Positions 22,170 through 30,242 of a stretch of DNA of 36,346 bases are shown in pieces. This DNA is from Pseudorhodobacter antarcticus. Its GTDB lineage: Bacteria; Pseudomonadota; Alphaproteobacteria; Rhodobacterales; Rhodobacteraceae. Both the position numbers and the translations under genes were made by a program. The DNA lies in contig NZ_FOCO01000033.1 in the NCBI RefSeq assembly GCF_900110135.1, forward strand, positions 1 to 36,346, in the 5' to 3' direction. The notes beneath the pieces are model-generated. The model was not told where the DNA came from, did not search any database, and saw only the letters and a list, made by a program, of their open reading frames with translations. Within the stretch, counting starts at the first letter, position 1; each line of letters opens with the position of its first letter.

Positions 22170-22823
22170 CTAAATACTGTCCTTCACGCGAACCCAAGTC
22201 TTTAAGAGATGACTTGCCATGGCTTCACCAAGCCGCTCTCCATCCCTGTCGTTTAGTGCAAGCACCATTTCCTCGTGATCCGCCACTGCACCGTCCCACG
22301 AGCCTGGCTTCTGACTCCCGATATATCGGATATGTTTCAACCTTGCTTGAATGTTCGACTGCATCTCTTTCAGCGTTTCATTCTTTGAAAGCTCCGTCAG
22401 ACGCGAATGAAACTCTTGGTTCAACTTGTAGTACGGCATCCTATCGCGGTCGTCGTAGTAGCTCATCATGCGCTCATGCAAAGTAACGAGACTTTCAATC
22501 TCTTCGTCGCTCGCTCTCACGCAGACTAGCTCCCCGGCGAGCCTCTCAAGCTGGCCCAACACCTCAAGCATAGAAAACACATCCTCTGGGGTTAGCTTCC
22601 TAACGATGCTGCCTTTTGATGGGCGTACAATCACAAGCCCTTCGGCGGCGAGAGTGCGGAGCGCCTCGCGAAATGGCGTACGAGACACGCCTAAATCCTC
22701 GATGAGTTGCGCTTCATCTATTCGACTTCCCGGCTCCAGCGAACCGTCGATGATCAAGTCGCGAACACGATTCGCAACCTGATCATGAAGAGACCGGTTC
22801 GTTATGGCAATGGATGGAACCAT
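22170..22823 (-). CDS. GntR-family regulator, FadR/FCD subfamily
   Basis: The 217-aa product has an N-terminal winged helix of the GntR family (LHDQVANRVRDLIIDGSLEP at 13-32, then RIDEAQLIEDLGVSRTPFRE and ALRTLAAEGLVIVRPSKGSI). A helical FCD domain follows, with metal/ligand-type motifs LNQEFHSRLTELS and VADHEEMVLALNDRD. It is divergent from the TRAP/catabolic operon, and 154 bases separate the two starts. That is the classic arrangement for a local repressor released by the pathway substrate or an intermediate. A perfect TGTATACA palindrome in the gap is its probable operator. It appears intact. Confidence 0.9.
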   Translation of the reverse strand: MVPSIAITNRSLHDQVANRVRDLIIDGSLEPGSRIDEAQLIEDLGVSRTPFREALRTLAAEGLVIVRPSKGSIVRKLTPEDVFSMLEVLGQLERLAGELVCVRASDEEIESLVTLHERMMSYYDDRDRMPYYKLNQEFHSRLTELSKNETLKEMQSNIQARLKHIRYIGSQKPGSWDGAVADHEEMVLALNDRDGERLGEAMASHLLKTWVRVKDSI

Positions 22824-22977
22824 GGCTAACTCTCTACTTATTATGGCTTAATTCTGACCTTGGTGCGTTTGAATATTGTATCCATATTCAGCTTGCAGGT
22901 CCATACCTCAAGAGTGTATACAAAATACATGTAGCGGAAATGCAAGCTTGCATGCCGCAAGGAGAGGAGACCACCCA
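22824..22977. promoter_or_regulatory. Divergent promoter region with two candidate operators
   Basis: The gap between the GntR gene and the TRAP operon has an 8-bp palindrome TGTATACA at 22915-22922, of the form bound by FadR-type GntR proteins. It also has a perfect 14-bp palindrome ATGCAAGCTTGCAT at 22940-22953. A strong ribosome site (aaggagaggag, 22959-22969) precedes the ATG at 22978. The first palindrome is the better GntR candidate; the second lies in the probable leader. Confidence 0.6.
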
Positions 22978-23961
22978 ATGAAATCGCTTCGCAATGGCGT
23001 GTCCGCCACATTAATGGTTTGTGCCGTGTCACTATCCGCAGCGCCGGCCGTCGCTGAGACCTACATCGTCGCAGTCGGCGCCCCATCGAACAGCCTTCAG
23101 GGGCGCAGTGCGGCCAAGTTTGCAGAAGATCTGCAAGCTGAACTTGGCGATGCACATATTGTGGAATTCTATGCCGACGCGCAGCTGGGTGACGAAAAAG
23201 AACTGATGCAGAAGCTTCGACTTGGCACGGTCCAATTCACGCTGATTTCGTCAATTATGACTAACGTGGCACCTGAATTCGCGCTCTTCGACATGCCGTT
23301 TCTTGTCAAGGATCGTGCTCATCTCAAGGCGATCGATGCCGAGATCGTCCAGACCGACCTCGCGCCAAAGGCCGAAGAAACTGGCCTGAAAGTGCTGTCC
23401 ACCTGGGAGAACGGGTTCCGTCAAATCACCAACAGCACGCGCCCAATCAATACGCCAGCAGACCTTCAGGGGCTCAAGATCCGTACGCCGTCGTCTGAGT
23501 GGCGTGTCGCTATGTTCAAGGAATGGGGTGCAAATCCGACGCCGATGTCCTTCTCTGAGGTATTCGTGGCGTTGCAGACTGGAACGATGGACGGGCAGGA
23601 AAACCCACTGACCAACATCACCGGTGCCAACTTTCAGGAAGTTCAGAAGTACCTGAGCCTCACCGGCCACGTCTATTCTCCATCATATCTGACCACTGGT
23701 CTGGAAGTCTGGAATAATCTGCCCGAAGATGTGCAGTCTGCCGTCAGAATCGTCGCGGCGTCGGTCCAGGAATGGTCGCTAGAAGAAGGTGAATCCGCCG
23801 ACAACGAATTGGTGGACAAGGTCAAGGCCGCCGGCATGGAAGTAAACGAAGTCGACAAGGACACCTTTATCGAGGCCTCTGCGCCAATCTACAAGGCATT
23901 CGCCGACCAAGTCGAAGGCGGAGAAGAACTGGTTAGCCGCGCTCAGGCTCTGGCCAAGTAA
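22978..23961 (+). CDS. TRAP transporter substrate-binding protein (DctP family)
   Basis: This 327-aa periplasmic protein captures the carboxylate substrate and delivers it to the membrane subunits. Residues 1-26 form a Sec signal peptide ending APAVAET. The DctP signatures are present: GRSAAKFAEDLQAELGD, FYADAQLGDEKELMQKLRLG, DLQGLKIRTP with the conserved carboxylate-binding Arg, and EVFVALQTGTMDGQENPLTN. Length is normal. It is the first gene of the operon and is followed by a GC-rich stem-loop, which in such operons often allows higher levels of the binding protein. The organic acid bound cannot be read from sequence; the downstream genes suggest a sugar acid. Confidence 0.92.
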   Translation: MKSLRNGVSATLMVCAVSLSAAPAVAETYIVAVGAPSNSLQGRSAAKFAEDLQAELGDAHIVEFYADAQLGDEKELMQKLRLGTVQFTLISSIMTNVAPEFALFDMPFLVKDRAHLKAIDAEIVQTDLAPKAEETGLKVLSTWENGFRQITNSTRPINTPADLQGLKIRTPSSEWRVAMFKEWGANPTPMSFSEVFVALQTGTMDGQENPLTNITGANFQEVQKYLSLTGHVYSPSYLTTGLEVWNNLPEDVQSAVRIVAASVQEWSLEEGESADNELVDKVKAAGMEVNEVDKDTFIEASAPIYKAFADQVEGGEELVSRAQALAK

Positions 23962-23977
23962 GTTGCCTATATCGCGC

Positions 23978-24000
23978 CGACCGGTTTGTCCGGCCGGTCG
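23978..24000 (+). other. Stem-loop between TRAP SBP and small membrane subunit
   Basis: A 7-bp perfect stem (23978-23984 pairing with 23994-24000) with a 9-base loop lies just after the binding-protein stop. It has no T-run, so it is more likely an RNA-stabilising or processing element than a terminator. It would favour more mRNA for the binding protein than for the membrane subunits. Confidence 0.5.
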
Positions 24001-24026
24001 CACGCGCATCGTAAGGAGTGCCTCAA

Positions 24027-24590
24027 ATGGTCGAGAAGTTCGAAAAAGCCCTTCTATGGGTTATAGAAACAGTTTGCCTGGCGCTTATGGTTGCCCTCGC
24101 GCTGTCGGTAATCTATTCGACCACAATGCGTTACTTCGGACTATCGCCGTCCTGGTACGATGAAATCGCGAGTGTGCTGCTGGCCTGGCTGACCTATTTC
24201 GGTGCCACATACGCCTTGTTCCTTCGTCAACACATGAGTTTCGGCGGCATCGTAACGGCATTGCCCAAACGCGCCGCAGTCGCGCTCGCGCTTTTCTCTG
24301 AACTCCTAGTGATCAGCTTCTTCGCAATTGTCGCGTGGTATGGAACCGCCGTGCTGGCCGTTGCCAAATGGGACTCACTTCTCAGCCTCCGGTGGATGAC
24401 ACTCGACATTGTCCAGTCGATCATCCCGATTTCTGCAGTGCTTATGATCATCGGTACAGTGCTGACACTGCCGCGCGCCCTAGCGAATGCGGCGGCAGGA
24501 ATCGACATGGAGCACGCAGATATCGAACACGCCATCGCCGAGGCAGAGCGCGAGAGCGCGGATAGATCCCGAAAGGATGCGCCCAAATGA
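24027..24590 (+). CDS. TRAP transporter small membrane subunit (DctQ family)
   Basis: This 187-aa protein has four hydrophobic helices, typical of the DctQ subunit that pairs with the large permease. Visible features are VALALSVIYSTTMRYFGLSP (helix 1), SWYDEIASVLLAWLTYFGAT with the conserved acidic/Trp pair of the family, and the basic loop ALPKRAAV. The C-terminus is acidic (DMEHADIEHAIAEAERE). The ATG at 24027 has an AAGGAG site 8 bases upstream and is preferred to a GTG at 24018. It overlaps dctM by 4 bases. Confidence 0.9.
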   Translation: MVEKFEKALLWVIETVCLALMVALALSVIYSTTMRYFGLSPSWYDEIASVLLAWLTYFGATYALFLRQHMSFGGIVTALPKRAAVALALFSELLVISFFAIVAWYGTAVLAVAKWDSLLSLRWMTLDIVQSIIPISAVLMIIGTVLTLPRALANAAAGIDMEHADIEHAIAEAERESADRSRKDAPK

Positions 24591-25867
24591 TCCTTCTCTT
24601 CACAACGATTGCCTTGATCGGGCTGATCCTGATCAATGTGCCGATTGCCGTCGCCATTGGCATCGTCGCTGTCGGCGGTCTTCTCCTGACGCCGGGCGGC
24701 GCGACGCTCTATGATATGGCAATCGCTTTGTATTCGGGCGCCACGTCGTTTCCGCTGATCGCCATCCCACTGTTCATCTTGGCCGGGAACCTGATGAACA
24801 CCTCGGGCATCTCAGTGCGGCTGATCAACTTCGTGACATCCCTGATCGGCTTTGTCCGCGGTGGCCTTGGCATGGTCAACATCGGGGTGTCGATGGTCTT
24901 TGCTGAGATATCGGGGTCGGCCGTCGCGGATGTCGCGGCCACCGGCACAGTGCTGATCCCCGAGATGAAGAAACGCGGTTATTCCCGTACGCTTGCCGCC
25001 GCGATCACCTCGTCATCGGCCTCACTGGCCATCATCATTCCGCCGTCTATCCCGATGATCCTGTATGGAGCTATTGCCGAAGTTTCGGTGCTAAAACTTT
25101 TCGTGGCCGGTATCGTGCCGGGCGTCCTTGGTGGGTTCTTGCTGATGGCGGTAACCTACGTACTGGCGATCCGCTATGATCTGCCCCGTGCGGAGAGTTT
25201 CGATTTGTGCCATGTCTGGCGGTCATTCAAGGAGGCGTTCTGGGCCCTGCTTATGCCGGTCATCATCCTTGGTGGCATCTTTTCAGGCATCGTGACTGCG
25301 ACCGAAGGCGCTGGCCTTGCTGTTCTGGCGGCCCTGATCATCGGTCTCTTCGTCTACCAGGATATGGACGTGTGGCGCCTGCGCAAGGTGATGCTCGAAG
25401 GTGTCAGCCAGACAGGCGTGGTGATGCTGCTAGTCGCGACATCGGCAACACTGGGACTATTTCTGACGCAGGCGCAGGTTCCGCAGCAGCTTGCACAGCA
25501 GATCACGGAATTTACGACCAATCCGCTGATCGTGTTGGCACTTCTTAATCTCCTGTTACTGGTTCTGGGCATGTTCCTGCACGGCGCCGCGGCAATCATT
25601 CTGGTGGTGCCGGTGGTGATGCCCTTGGTCAACGCCGTCGGGATCGATCCCATCCACTTTGGGATTATGGTCACCCTGAACCTCGCCATCGGCCAGCAGA
25701 CGCCGCCTGTCGCGTCGGTACTGATCACGTCATGTTCCATTGCCAAGGCGGGAATCTGGGAAACGTCCCGCACCAACCTGCCGTTCATCGGCGTGCTCGC
25801 CTTCATCCTTTTGCTGGTGACCTATGTGCCACAGGTGTCTCTCGCACTCACGGAGATCATCCAATGA
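24587..25867 (+). CDS. TRAP transporter large permease subunit (DctM family)
   Basis: This 426-aa, roughly 12-helix membrane protein forms the Na+/substrate pathway. Family signatures include FPLIAIPLFILAGNLMNTSG, FAEISGSAVADVAATGTVLI and PPSIPMILYGAIAEVSVLKL in the first half and FLHGAAAIILVVPVVMPLVN plus LAIGQQTPPVASVLITSC in the second half, the DctM inverted-repeat helical hairpins. Length and motifs are complete. It starts within the small subunit gene (ATGA) and ends within the pdxA-like start (ATGA), so transport and catabolism are translationally linked. Confidence 0.93.
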   Translation: MILLFTTIALIGLILINVPIAVAIGIVAVGGLLLTPGGATLYDMAIALYSGATSFPLIAIPLFILAGNLMNTSGISVRLINFVTSLIGFVRGGLGMVNIGVSMVFAEISGSAVADVAATGTVLIPEMKKRGYSRTLAAAITSSSASLAIIIPPSIPMILYGAIAEVSVLKLFVAGIVPGVLGGFLLMAVTYVLAIRYDLPRAESFDLCHVWRSFKEAFWALLMPVIILGGIFSGIVTATEGAGLAVLAALIIGLFVYQDMDVWRLRKVMLEGVSQTGVVMLLVATSATLGLFLTQAQVPQQLAQQITEFTTNPLIVLALLNLLLLVLGMFLHGAAAIILVVPVVMPLVNAVGIDPIHFGIMVTLNLAIGQQTPPVASVLITSCSIAKAGIWETSRTNLPFIGVLAFILLLVTYVPQVSLALTEIIQ

Positions 25868-26880
25868 CCAATCCAAAACCGCGTATCGCTATCATTCCGG
25901 GGGATCCTTCCGGGATAGGGCCTGAACTGATTGCCAAACTGCTGAACGAAGACGGCGTGCAAGACGCTGCCAACATCCTACTTATCGGGGACGAGCATGT
26001 CTGGCGGCAGGGGGCAGAACAAGCGGGTCTGAACGTTGATCTGCCGCAGATCGACGAAGAGGCTATCACCACGCAGCAGGGGCTGGCCTGGCTGCAGCTT
26101 CAGACGATCACGCCTGAGGACGTGAAGATCGCAGAAATTACCGTTGCCGGCGGCGCGTCCAGCCTGCGTTGCCTCGACAAGGCGCTCGACCTCGCGATGG
26201 CGGGCAAAGTGGACGGGATCCTGTTCGGGCCGTTCAACAAGGCGGCGCTTACGAGCGCGGGCCTCGACGCGGAAGACGAGCACCGCTACATGGCTCGCTA
26301 CATCGGCTTCAAGGGCTATCACAGCGAGATAAATGTTCTTGACGATCTGATGACGACGCGGGTCACCAGTCATATCGGCTTGAAGGACGTCGCCGAACAG
26401 ATAACGGCCGACGCGGTGGAAAAATCGATCTGCCTGGCCGAAGAAACGCTTCGGCGCGCAGGCAAGGAACGGCCGCATATCGCCGTCGCTGCGCTGAACC
26501 CGCACGCGGGCGACGATGGCAAATTCGGCCGAGAGGAAATCGACATACTGCAGCCTGTCATCAAGGCCGCGCAGGCCAAACAGAAACACGTAACAGGCCC
26601 GTGGCCATCGGACACTGTTTTCCTCAAGGCGCAACGGGGGGAAGTCGATGCGGTCGTCACGATGTACCACGATCAGGGGCAAATCGCCATCAAGCTGATG
26701 GGTTTTGATCGCGGCGTGACCGTGGCCGGGGGCCTTCCGATCCCGGTTGCCACACCGGCCCACGGAACCGCATTCGACATTGCCGGACAGAACAAGGCGA
26801 ATGTCGGCGCTACGCTGCAAGCCTTCAACTTGGTGGTACGCATGGCCGGAACTCATCGCGCAAACCGCGCGGTAGCCTAA
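25864..26880 (+). CDS. PdxA2-like 4-hydroxythreonine-4-phosphate dehydrogenase-family protein (copy 1)
   Basis: This 338-aa dehydrogenase belongs to the PdxA family, which oxidises and decarboxylates hydroxy acids with NAD+. It shows [20 protein letters not shown] at the N-terminus and [14 protein letters not shown]. The three metal-binding His regions are [18 protein letters not shown] and [16 protein letters not shown], along with [18 protein letters not shown]. True PdxA works in vitamin B6 synthesis. Position between TRAP and sugar-acid genes points instead to the catabolic PdxA2 group, which uses phosphorylated C4 threonate/erythronate-type acids. No four-carbon acid kinase (DUF1537) gene is present, so the substrate may be unphosphorylated or the kinase encoded elsewhere. 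The start overlaps the dctM stop. Confidence 0.85.
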   Translation: MTNPKPRIAIIPGDPSGIGPELIAKLLNEDGVQDAANILLIGDEHVWRQGAEQAGLNVDLPQIDEEAITTQQGLAWLQLQTITPEDVKIAEITVAGGASSLRCLDKALDLAMAGKVDGILFGPFNKAALTSAGLDAEDEHRYMARYIGFKGYHSEINVLDDLMTTRVTSHIGLKDVAEQITADAVEKSICLAEETLRRAGKERPHIAVAALNPHAGDDGKFGREEIDILQPVIKAAQAKQKHVTGPWPSDTVFLKAQRGEVDAVVTMYHDQGQIAIKLMGFDRGVTVAGGLPIPVATPAHGTAFDIAGQNKANVGATLQAFNLVVRMAGTHRANRAVA

Positions 26881-26893
26881 CAAGGAAAACCAA

Positions 26894-28069
26894 ATGACCA
26901 AGATTAAATCCATTCGAACCCGCGTCTGGAACTGGACAGGCCCGACAGTCCCGCCGCAAGGAAATTTCTGCACCAATGCTTCGGATGCGCTGTGGGACAA
27001 GGGCGACGCAATGGCGTCATTCCGGTTCCATCAGTGGCTGACCTGCGAAGTGGAGGCCGAAGATGGAACCATCGGCATTGGCAATGCGGCGCTAGCTCCC
27101 ACGGTCGTAAAGAAAGCCATCGATGATTGGTACGCGCCTCTGGTGATCGGTGAAGACCCTTTTGATTACGCCTATATCTGGGAAAAGATGTACCGCCGCA
27201 CCCATGCATGGGGCCGTAAAGGCATCGGTATGACCGCGATTTCCGCCATCGATATCGCGATCTGGGATCTGATGGGCAAGTTGGTAAACAAACCGGTGTT
27301 CAAGCTGCTGGGCGGACGCACCAAGGAGAAGATTCCGGTCTATTATTCAAAGCTTTACGCAGACAGCATTCCCGCGATGCAAAAGGAAGCTGAATTGGCG
27401 CAAAAGCACGGCTATCAGGCTTACAAGTCGCGGTTTGGCTATGGGCCGAAGGACGGCATGTCCGGCATGCGCGAGAATCTCAAACGGGTTGAAGCCCTGC
27501 GCGAAGTCTTGGGCTACGACGTTGATCTCATGCTCGAGTGCTACATGGGCTGGAACGTCGATTACACCAAACGCATGTTGCCCAAGCTCGAAAAATTTGA
27601 ACCGCGCTGGCTAGAAGAGCCGGTGATTGCAGAAGACGTGAACGGGTATGCGGAACTCAACGCTATGGGGATCGTGCCGATCTCGGGCGGAGAGCATGAA
27701 TTCGGGCTGATCGGCTGCACGGACCTGCTGCGCAAGGGCGCCGTTAGCGTGCTGCAATACGACACCAACCGCGTGGGAGGGATCACAGCGGCGCAGAAAA
27801 TCAATGCGGTCGCTGAAGCCTTTCAGGTGCCGGTCATTCCCCACGCTGGACAGATGCACAATTATCACCTGACAATGGCCAACGCCAATTGTCCGATCAG
27901 CGAATACTTCCCGGTCTTCGATGTCGAAGTCGGCAATGAGCTGTTTTATTACATATTCAAGGGAGATGCGGAGGCCGTCGACGGGTACCTGCAATTGGAC
28001 GACGACACTCCGGGCCTTGGGATCGAGATCACGGAAGAACACATTGCAAATTTTGAGGTCATTGAATGA
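26894..28069 (+). CDS. Enolase-superfamily acid-sugar dehydratase (mandelate racemase subgroup)
   Basis: This 391-aa protein has the MR-subgroup fold: an N-terminal capping domain ([20 protein letters not shown], then [20 protein letters not shown]) and a TIM barrel with predicted Mg ligands Glu215 (LMLECYMGW), Glu241 (RWLEEPV) and Glu267 (SGGEHEF). The base His317 is in [16 protein letters not shown]. These are the marks of sugar-acid dehydratases, which make 2-keto-3-deoxy acids. It is not a close match to the rhamnonate dehydratase I can recall, so specificity stays open; a pentonate is favoured because the next genes handle C5 keto acids. It lies 13 bases after the pdxA-like gene and overlaps the DapA-family start by 4 bases. 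Confidence 0.85.
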   Translation: MTKIKSIRTRVWNWTGPTVPPQGNFCTNASDALWDKGDAMASFRFHQWLTCEVEAEDGTIGIGNAALAPTVVKKAIDDWYAPLVIGEDPFDYAYIWEKMYRRTHAWGRKGIGMTAISAIDIAIWDLMGKLVNKPVFKLLGGRTKEKIPVYYSKLYADSIPAMQKEAELAQKHGYQAYKSRFGYGPKDGMSGMRENLKRVEALREVLGYDVDLMLECYMGWNVDYTKRMLPKLEKFEPRWLEEPVIAEDVNGYAELNAMGIVPISGGEHEFGLIGCTDLLRKGAVSVLQYDTNRVGGITAAQKINAVAEAFQVPVIPHAGQMHNYHLTMANANCPISEYFPVFDVEVGNELFYYIFKGDAEAVDGYLQLDDDTPGLGIEITEEHIANFEVIE

Positions 28070-28977
28070 AACCCTATAACGGTATCTGGCCCGTCGCGCC
28101 GACGGCTTTCAATCCCGATGGCACGTTGGACGATGACGGCAATCGCCGCATCATGGAGTGTATGATCGATCAGGGCAGCGACGGTATCTGTGTCCTTGCC
28201 AACTACTCGGAACAGTTCCTGCTGTCAGACGCGGAACGCGAAGCTCTGACGCAGTTGAGTTTGGAGCACGTCGCGGGCCGTGTGCCGGTGATTGTCACCA
28301 TCAGCCATTTTGCGACCGACATCGCCGTGGCGCGCGCGCACCAGGCCAAGGAGATGGGCGCGGACGTGGTCATGATGATGGCACCTTACCACGGAGCTTT
28401 AATGAAGGGCACGCCCGCGCAGACGTTCGAACAGTTTCAACGCGTGGGCGAGGTCGGCATTCCCATCATGCTACAGGATGCGCCATTGTCCGGGGTTGAA
28501 CTGGACGTGCCGCTGCTGGCCAAGATGGCGCGCGAGATTGAGATGCTGAAACTGCTTAAGATTGAAAGCGTCGGAACGGCGGAAAAGCTGCGAGCGCTTC
28601 TGGCCGAGGCGGGGGATTATATCGATGGCCCGTTTGACGGTGAGGAGGGCATCACACTAATGGCCGATATGGACGCAGGTGCAACCGGTACGATGACCTC
28701 GGCCACGATGACAGATCAAATCAAACCGGTCGTCACGCATCACCTTTCCGGCGATCGCGATGCCGCAATGGCTGCCTATGCGCGGGTGTTGCCTGCGATC
28801 AATCATGAAAATCGTCAGTGCGGTTTCCGCGCGGCCAAAGAAACCATGAAGGAAGGCGGCGTCATCAAGTCGGCTTTCTGTCGCCATCCGATCCCGCCAC
28901 TTGGCTTTGAAGCGCGCGCGGCCTTGATGGAGTTGTTGCGGCCACTGGATCCAGTCGCACTGCGGTGGGGAAAGTAA
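28066..28977 (+). CDS. DapA-family 2-keto-3-deoxypentonate dehydratase-like protein
   Basis: This 303-aa TIM-barrel protein of the DHDPS/N-acetylneuraminate lyase family keeps the Schiff-base lysine (Lys165 in LLKIES). The usual catalytic Tyr of the LYNxP motif is replaced by Gln137 in [12 protein letters not shown], and Glu167 follows the lysine. Gln, Lys and Glu with this spacing is what I recall for L-2-keto-3-deoxyarabonate dehydratase, which makes alpha-ketoglutarate semialdehyde. An aldehyde dehydrogenase for that product lies downstream, which supports the idea. It is therefore unlikely to be the lysine-biosynthesis enzyme. The start overlaps the dehydratase gene by 4 bases. Confidence 0.8.
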   Translation: MKPYNGIWPVAPTAFNPDGTLDDDGNRRIMECMIDQGSDGICVLANYSEQFLLSDAEREALTQLSLEHVAGRVPVIVTISHFATDIAVARAHQAKEMGADVVMMMAPYHGALMKGTPAQTFEQFQRVGEVGIPIMLQDAPLSGVELDVPLLAKMAREIEMLKLLKIESVGTAEKLRALLAEAGDYIDGPFDGEEGITLMADMDAGATGTMTSATMTDQIKPVVTHHLSGDRDAAMAAYARVLPAINHENRQCGFRAAKETMKEGGVIKSAFCRHPIPPLGFEARAALMELLRPLDPVALRWGK

Positions 28978-28978
28978 C

Positions 28979-29128
28979 ATGAACCAGTCTAACTGGGCAT
29001 CGGAACTTCGGGAAATCGCACAGCTATCCGCCCGCGTCGAAGCCTGGCCGAGGAAGCGATGGTTCGCCCTCTGCGCCAGCATCTCGAAACCTCCGTTAAA
29101 CACACGACCTAGGCGGAACGCATCGTGA
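28979..29128 (+). pseudogene. Short frame between dapA-like and second pdxA-like gene, possibly frameshifted
   Basis: A 49-codon frame starts at the ATG at 28979, reading MNQSNWASELREIAQLSARV, and ends at a TGA at 29126. Midway (near 29045) another frame becomes more protein-like (AEEAMVRPLRQHLETSVKHT) and stops at about 29111. This looks like a small helical protein broken by a one- or two-base change, or the trace of a lost gene. It fills the only sizeable gap (182 bases) in an otherwise tight operon. I do not recognise the family. Confidence 0.3.
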
Positions 29129-29159
29129 AACAAGACTCAACTCGAGGGGAGAAAGACAC

Positions 29160-30191
29160 ATGACGAGAAAGACCATCGCATTGATCCAAGGCGATCCAGC
29201 CGGTATCGGTCCCGAGTTGATGGCAAGATTGCTAAGCGACGAGGACGTGCACGCCGAGGCAAATCTAGTGGTGATCGGCGCGCCTGAGATATTCGCGCGT
29301 GGTGAGGAACAGCGTGGGGTAAGCATCGAGAATGTCCGCCACGTTGATTTCGATGCGGACATCGACGTCCGCGAAGGTGAGGTGCTGCATCTCGACATGC
29401 AGATCGACGGCTTGAGCGGTGTTCCTATTGGGCAGGTCTCTGCGGCCGGGGGGCAAAGCTCGTTGACGGGATTACAGAAGGCGTTCGAGCTGTCGCGCGC
29501 TGGCCTAATCGACGGCGCGATATTCTTGCCGTTCAACAAGGAATCCATGCATCTTGGCGGCAACCAATTCGCGGATGAGTTGGGTTTCGCCAGCCACTTC
29601 TTTCAACTCAAGACCCGGTGCAGCGAATATAATGTCGCCAATGGGATGTGGAACGGGCGTGTCACCAGCCATGTGGCGATGCGCGACGTGCCCGACTTGC
29701 TGACCGAAGAGTTGATAGAGGAAAGCATCATCTTAACCGACCGGACGCTGCGCATGGCAGGATATGAACACCCCCGCATTGTTGTCGCCGCCTATAATCC
29801 CCACGCCGGCGATGGTGGCCTAATGGGGGACGAGGAAATCCGCGTTATCCGCCCTGCGGTGGAACGCGCCAAGCTCAGGCAGATCTCGGCCGTCGGGCCG
29901 CTTCCAGCCGATACCCTGTGGCTGAAAGTGCGCGATGGCTACTATGATGCGGTGGTTACGATGTACCACGATCAGGGCCAGATCGCGATCAAGCTGCTGG
30001 GGTTCGACAAGGGTGTCTCGGTTCTGGCGGGCTTGCCATTGCCCCTCACGACGCCCGCACACGGAACGGCCTTCGACATCGCAGGTCAGAACAAGGCGAA
30101 CCTCGTGCCCACCAAGAACGCCTTCAAGATGTGCCTGAACATGGCCAGCAACCGCCACGTGTCCGAAGGTGTTGAAACCGCCGACGCTTGA
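29160..30191 (+). CDS. PdxA2-like dehydrogenase (copy 2)
   Basis: This 343-aa protein is a second PdxA-family member in the operon. It has IALIQGDPAGIGPELMARLL, LPFNKESMHLGGNQF and the metal-ligand regions VTSHVAMRDV, YNPHAGDGG and [16 protein letters not shown]. It also has [18 protein letters not shown]. It is clearly diverged from copy 1 over its N-terminal half, so this is an old duplication or separate recruitment rather than a recent repeat. A GGGGAGAAAG ribosome site precedes the ATG. Two such enzymes in one operon could act on two stereoisomers or on successive hydroxy acids. No kinase to supply the phosphorylated substrate is in the window. Confidence 0.85.
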   Translation: MTRKTIALIQGDPAGIGPELMARLLSDEDVHAEANLVVIGAPEIFARGEEQRGVSIENVRHVDFDADIDVREGEVLHLDMQIDGLSGVPIGQVSAAGGQSSLTGLQKAFELSRAGLIDGAIFLPFNKESMHLGGNQFADELGFASHFFQLKTRCSEYNVANGMWNGRVTSHVAMRDVPDLLTEELIEESIILTDRTLRMAGYEHPRIVVAAYNPHAGDGGLMGDEEIRVIRPAVERAKLRQISAVGPLPADTLWLKVRDGYYDAVVTMYHDQGQIAIKLLGFDKGVSVLAGLPLPLTTPAHGTAFDIAGQNKANLVPTKNAFKMCLNMASNRHVSEGVETADA

Positions 30192-30242
30192 GCACTCTCT
30201 AGCTTTACATGACGAAATCCTAAGAAATCGGACTCCTTTGAC

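Noticed and set aside
25864-26880. Vitamin B6 biosynthesis pdxA
   Set aside because: It sits in a TRAP/sugar-acid operon with a second paralogue; a catabolic PdxA2-type role is more likely.
28066-28977. Lysine-pathway dihydrodipicolinate synthase
   Set aside because: The catalytic Tyr of the LYNxP motif is replaced by Gln, and the neighbours are a sugar-acid dehydratase and KGSADH.
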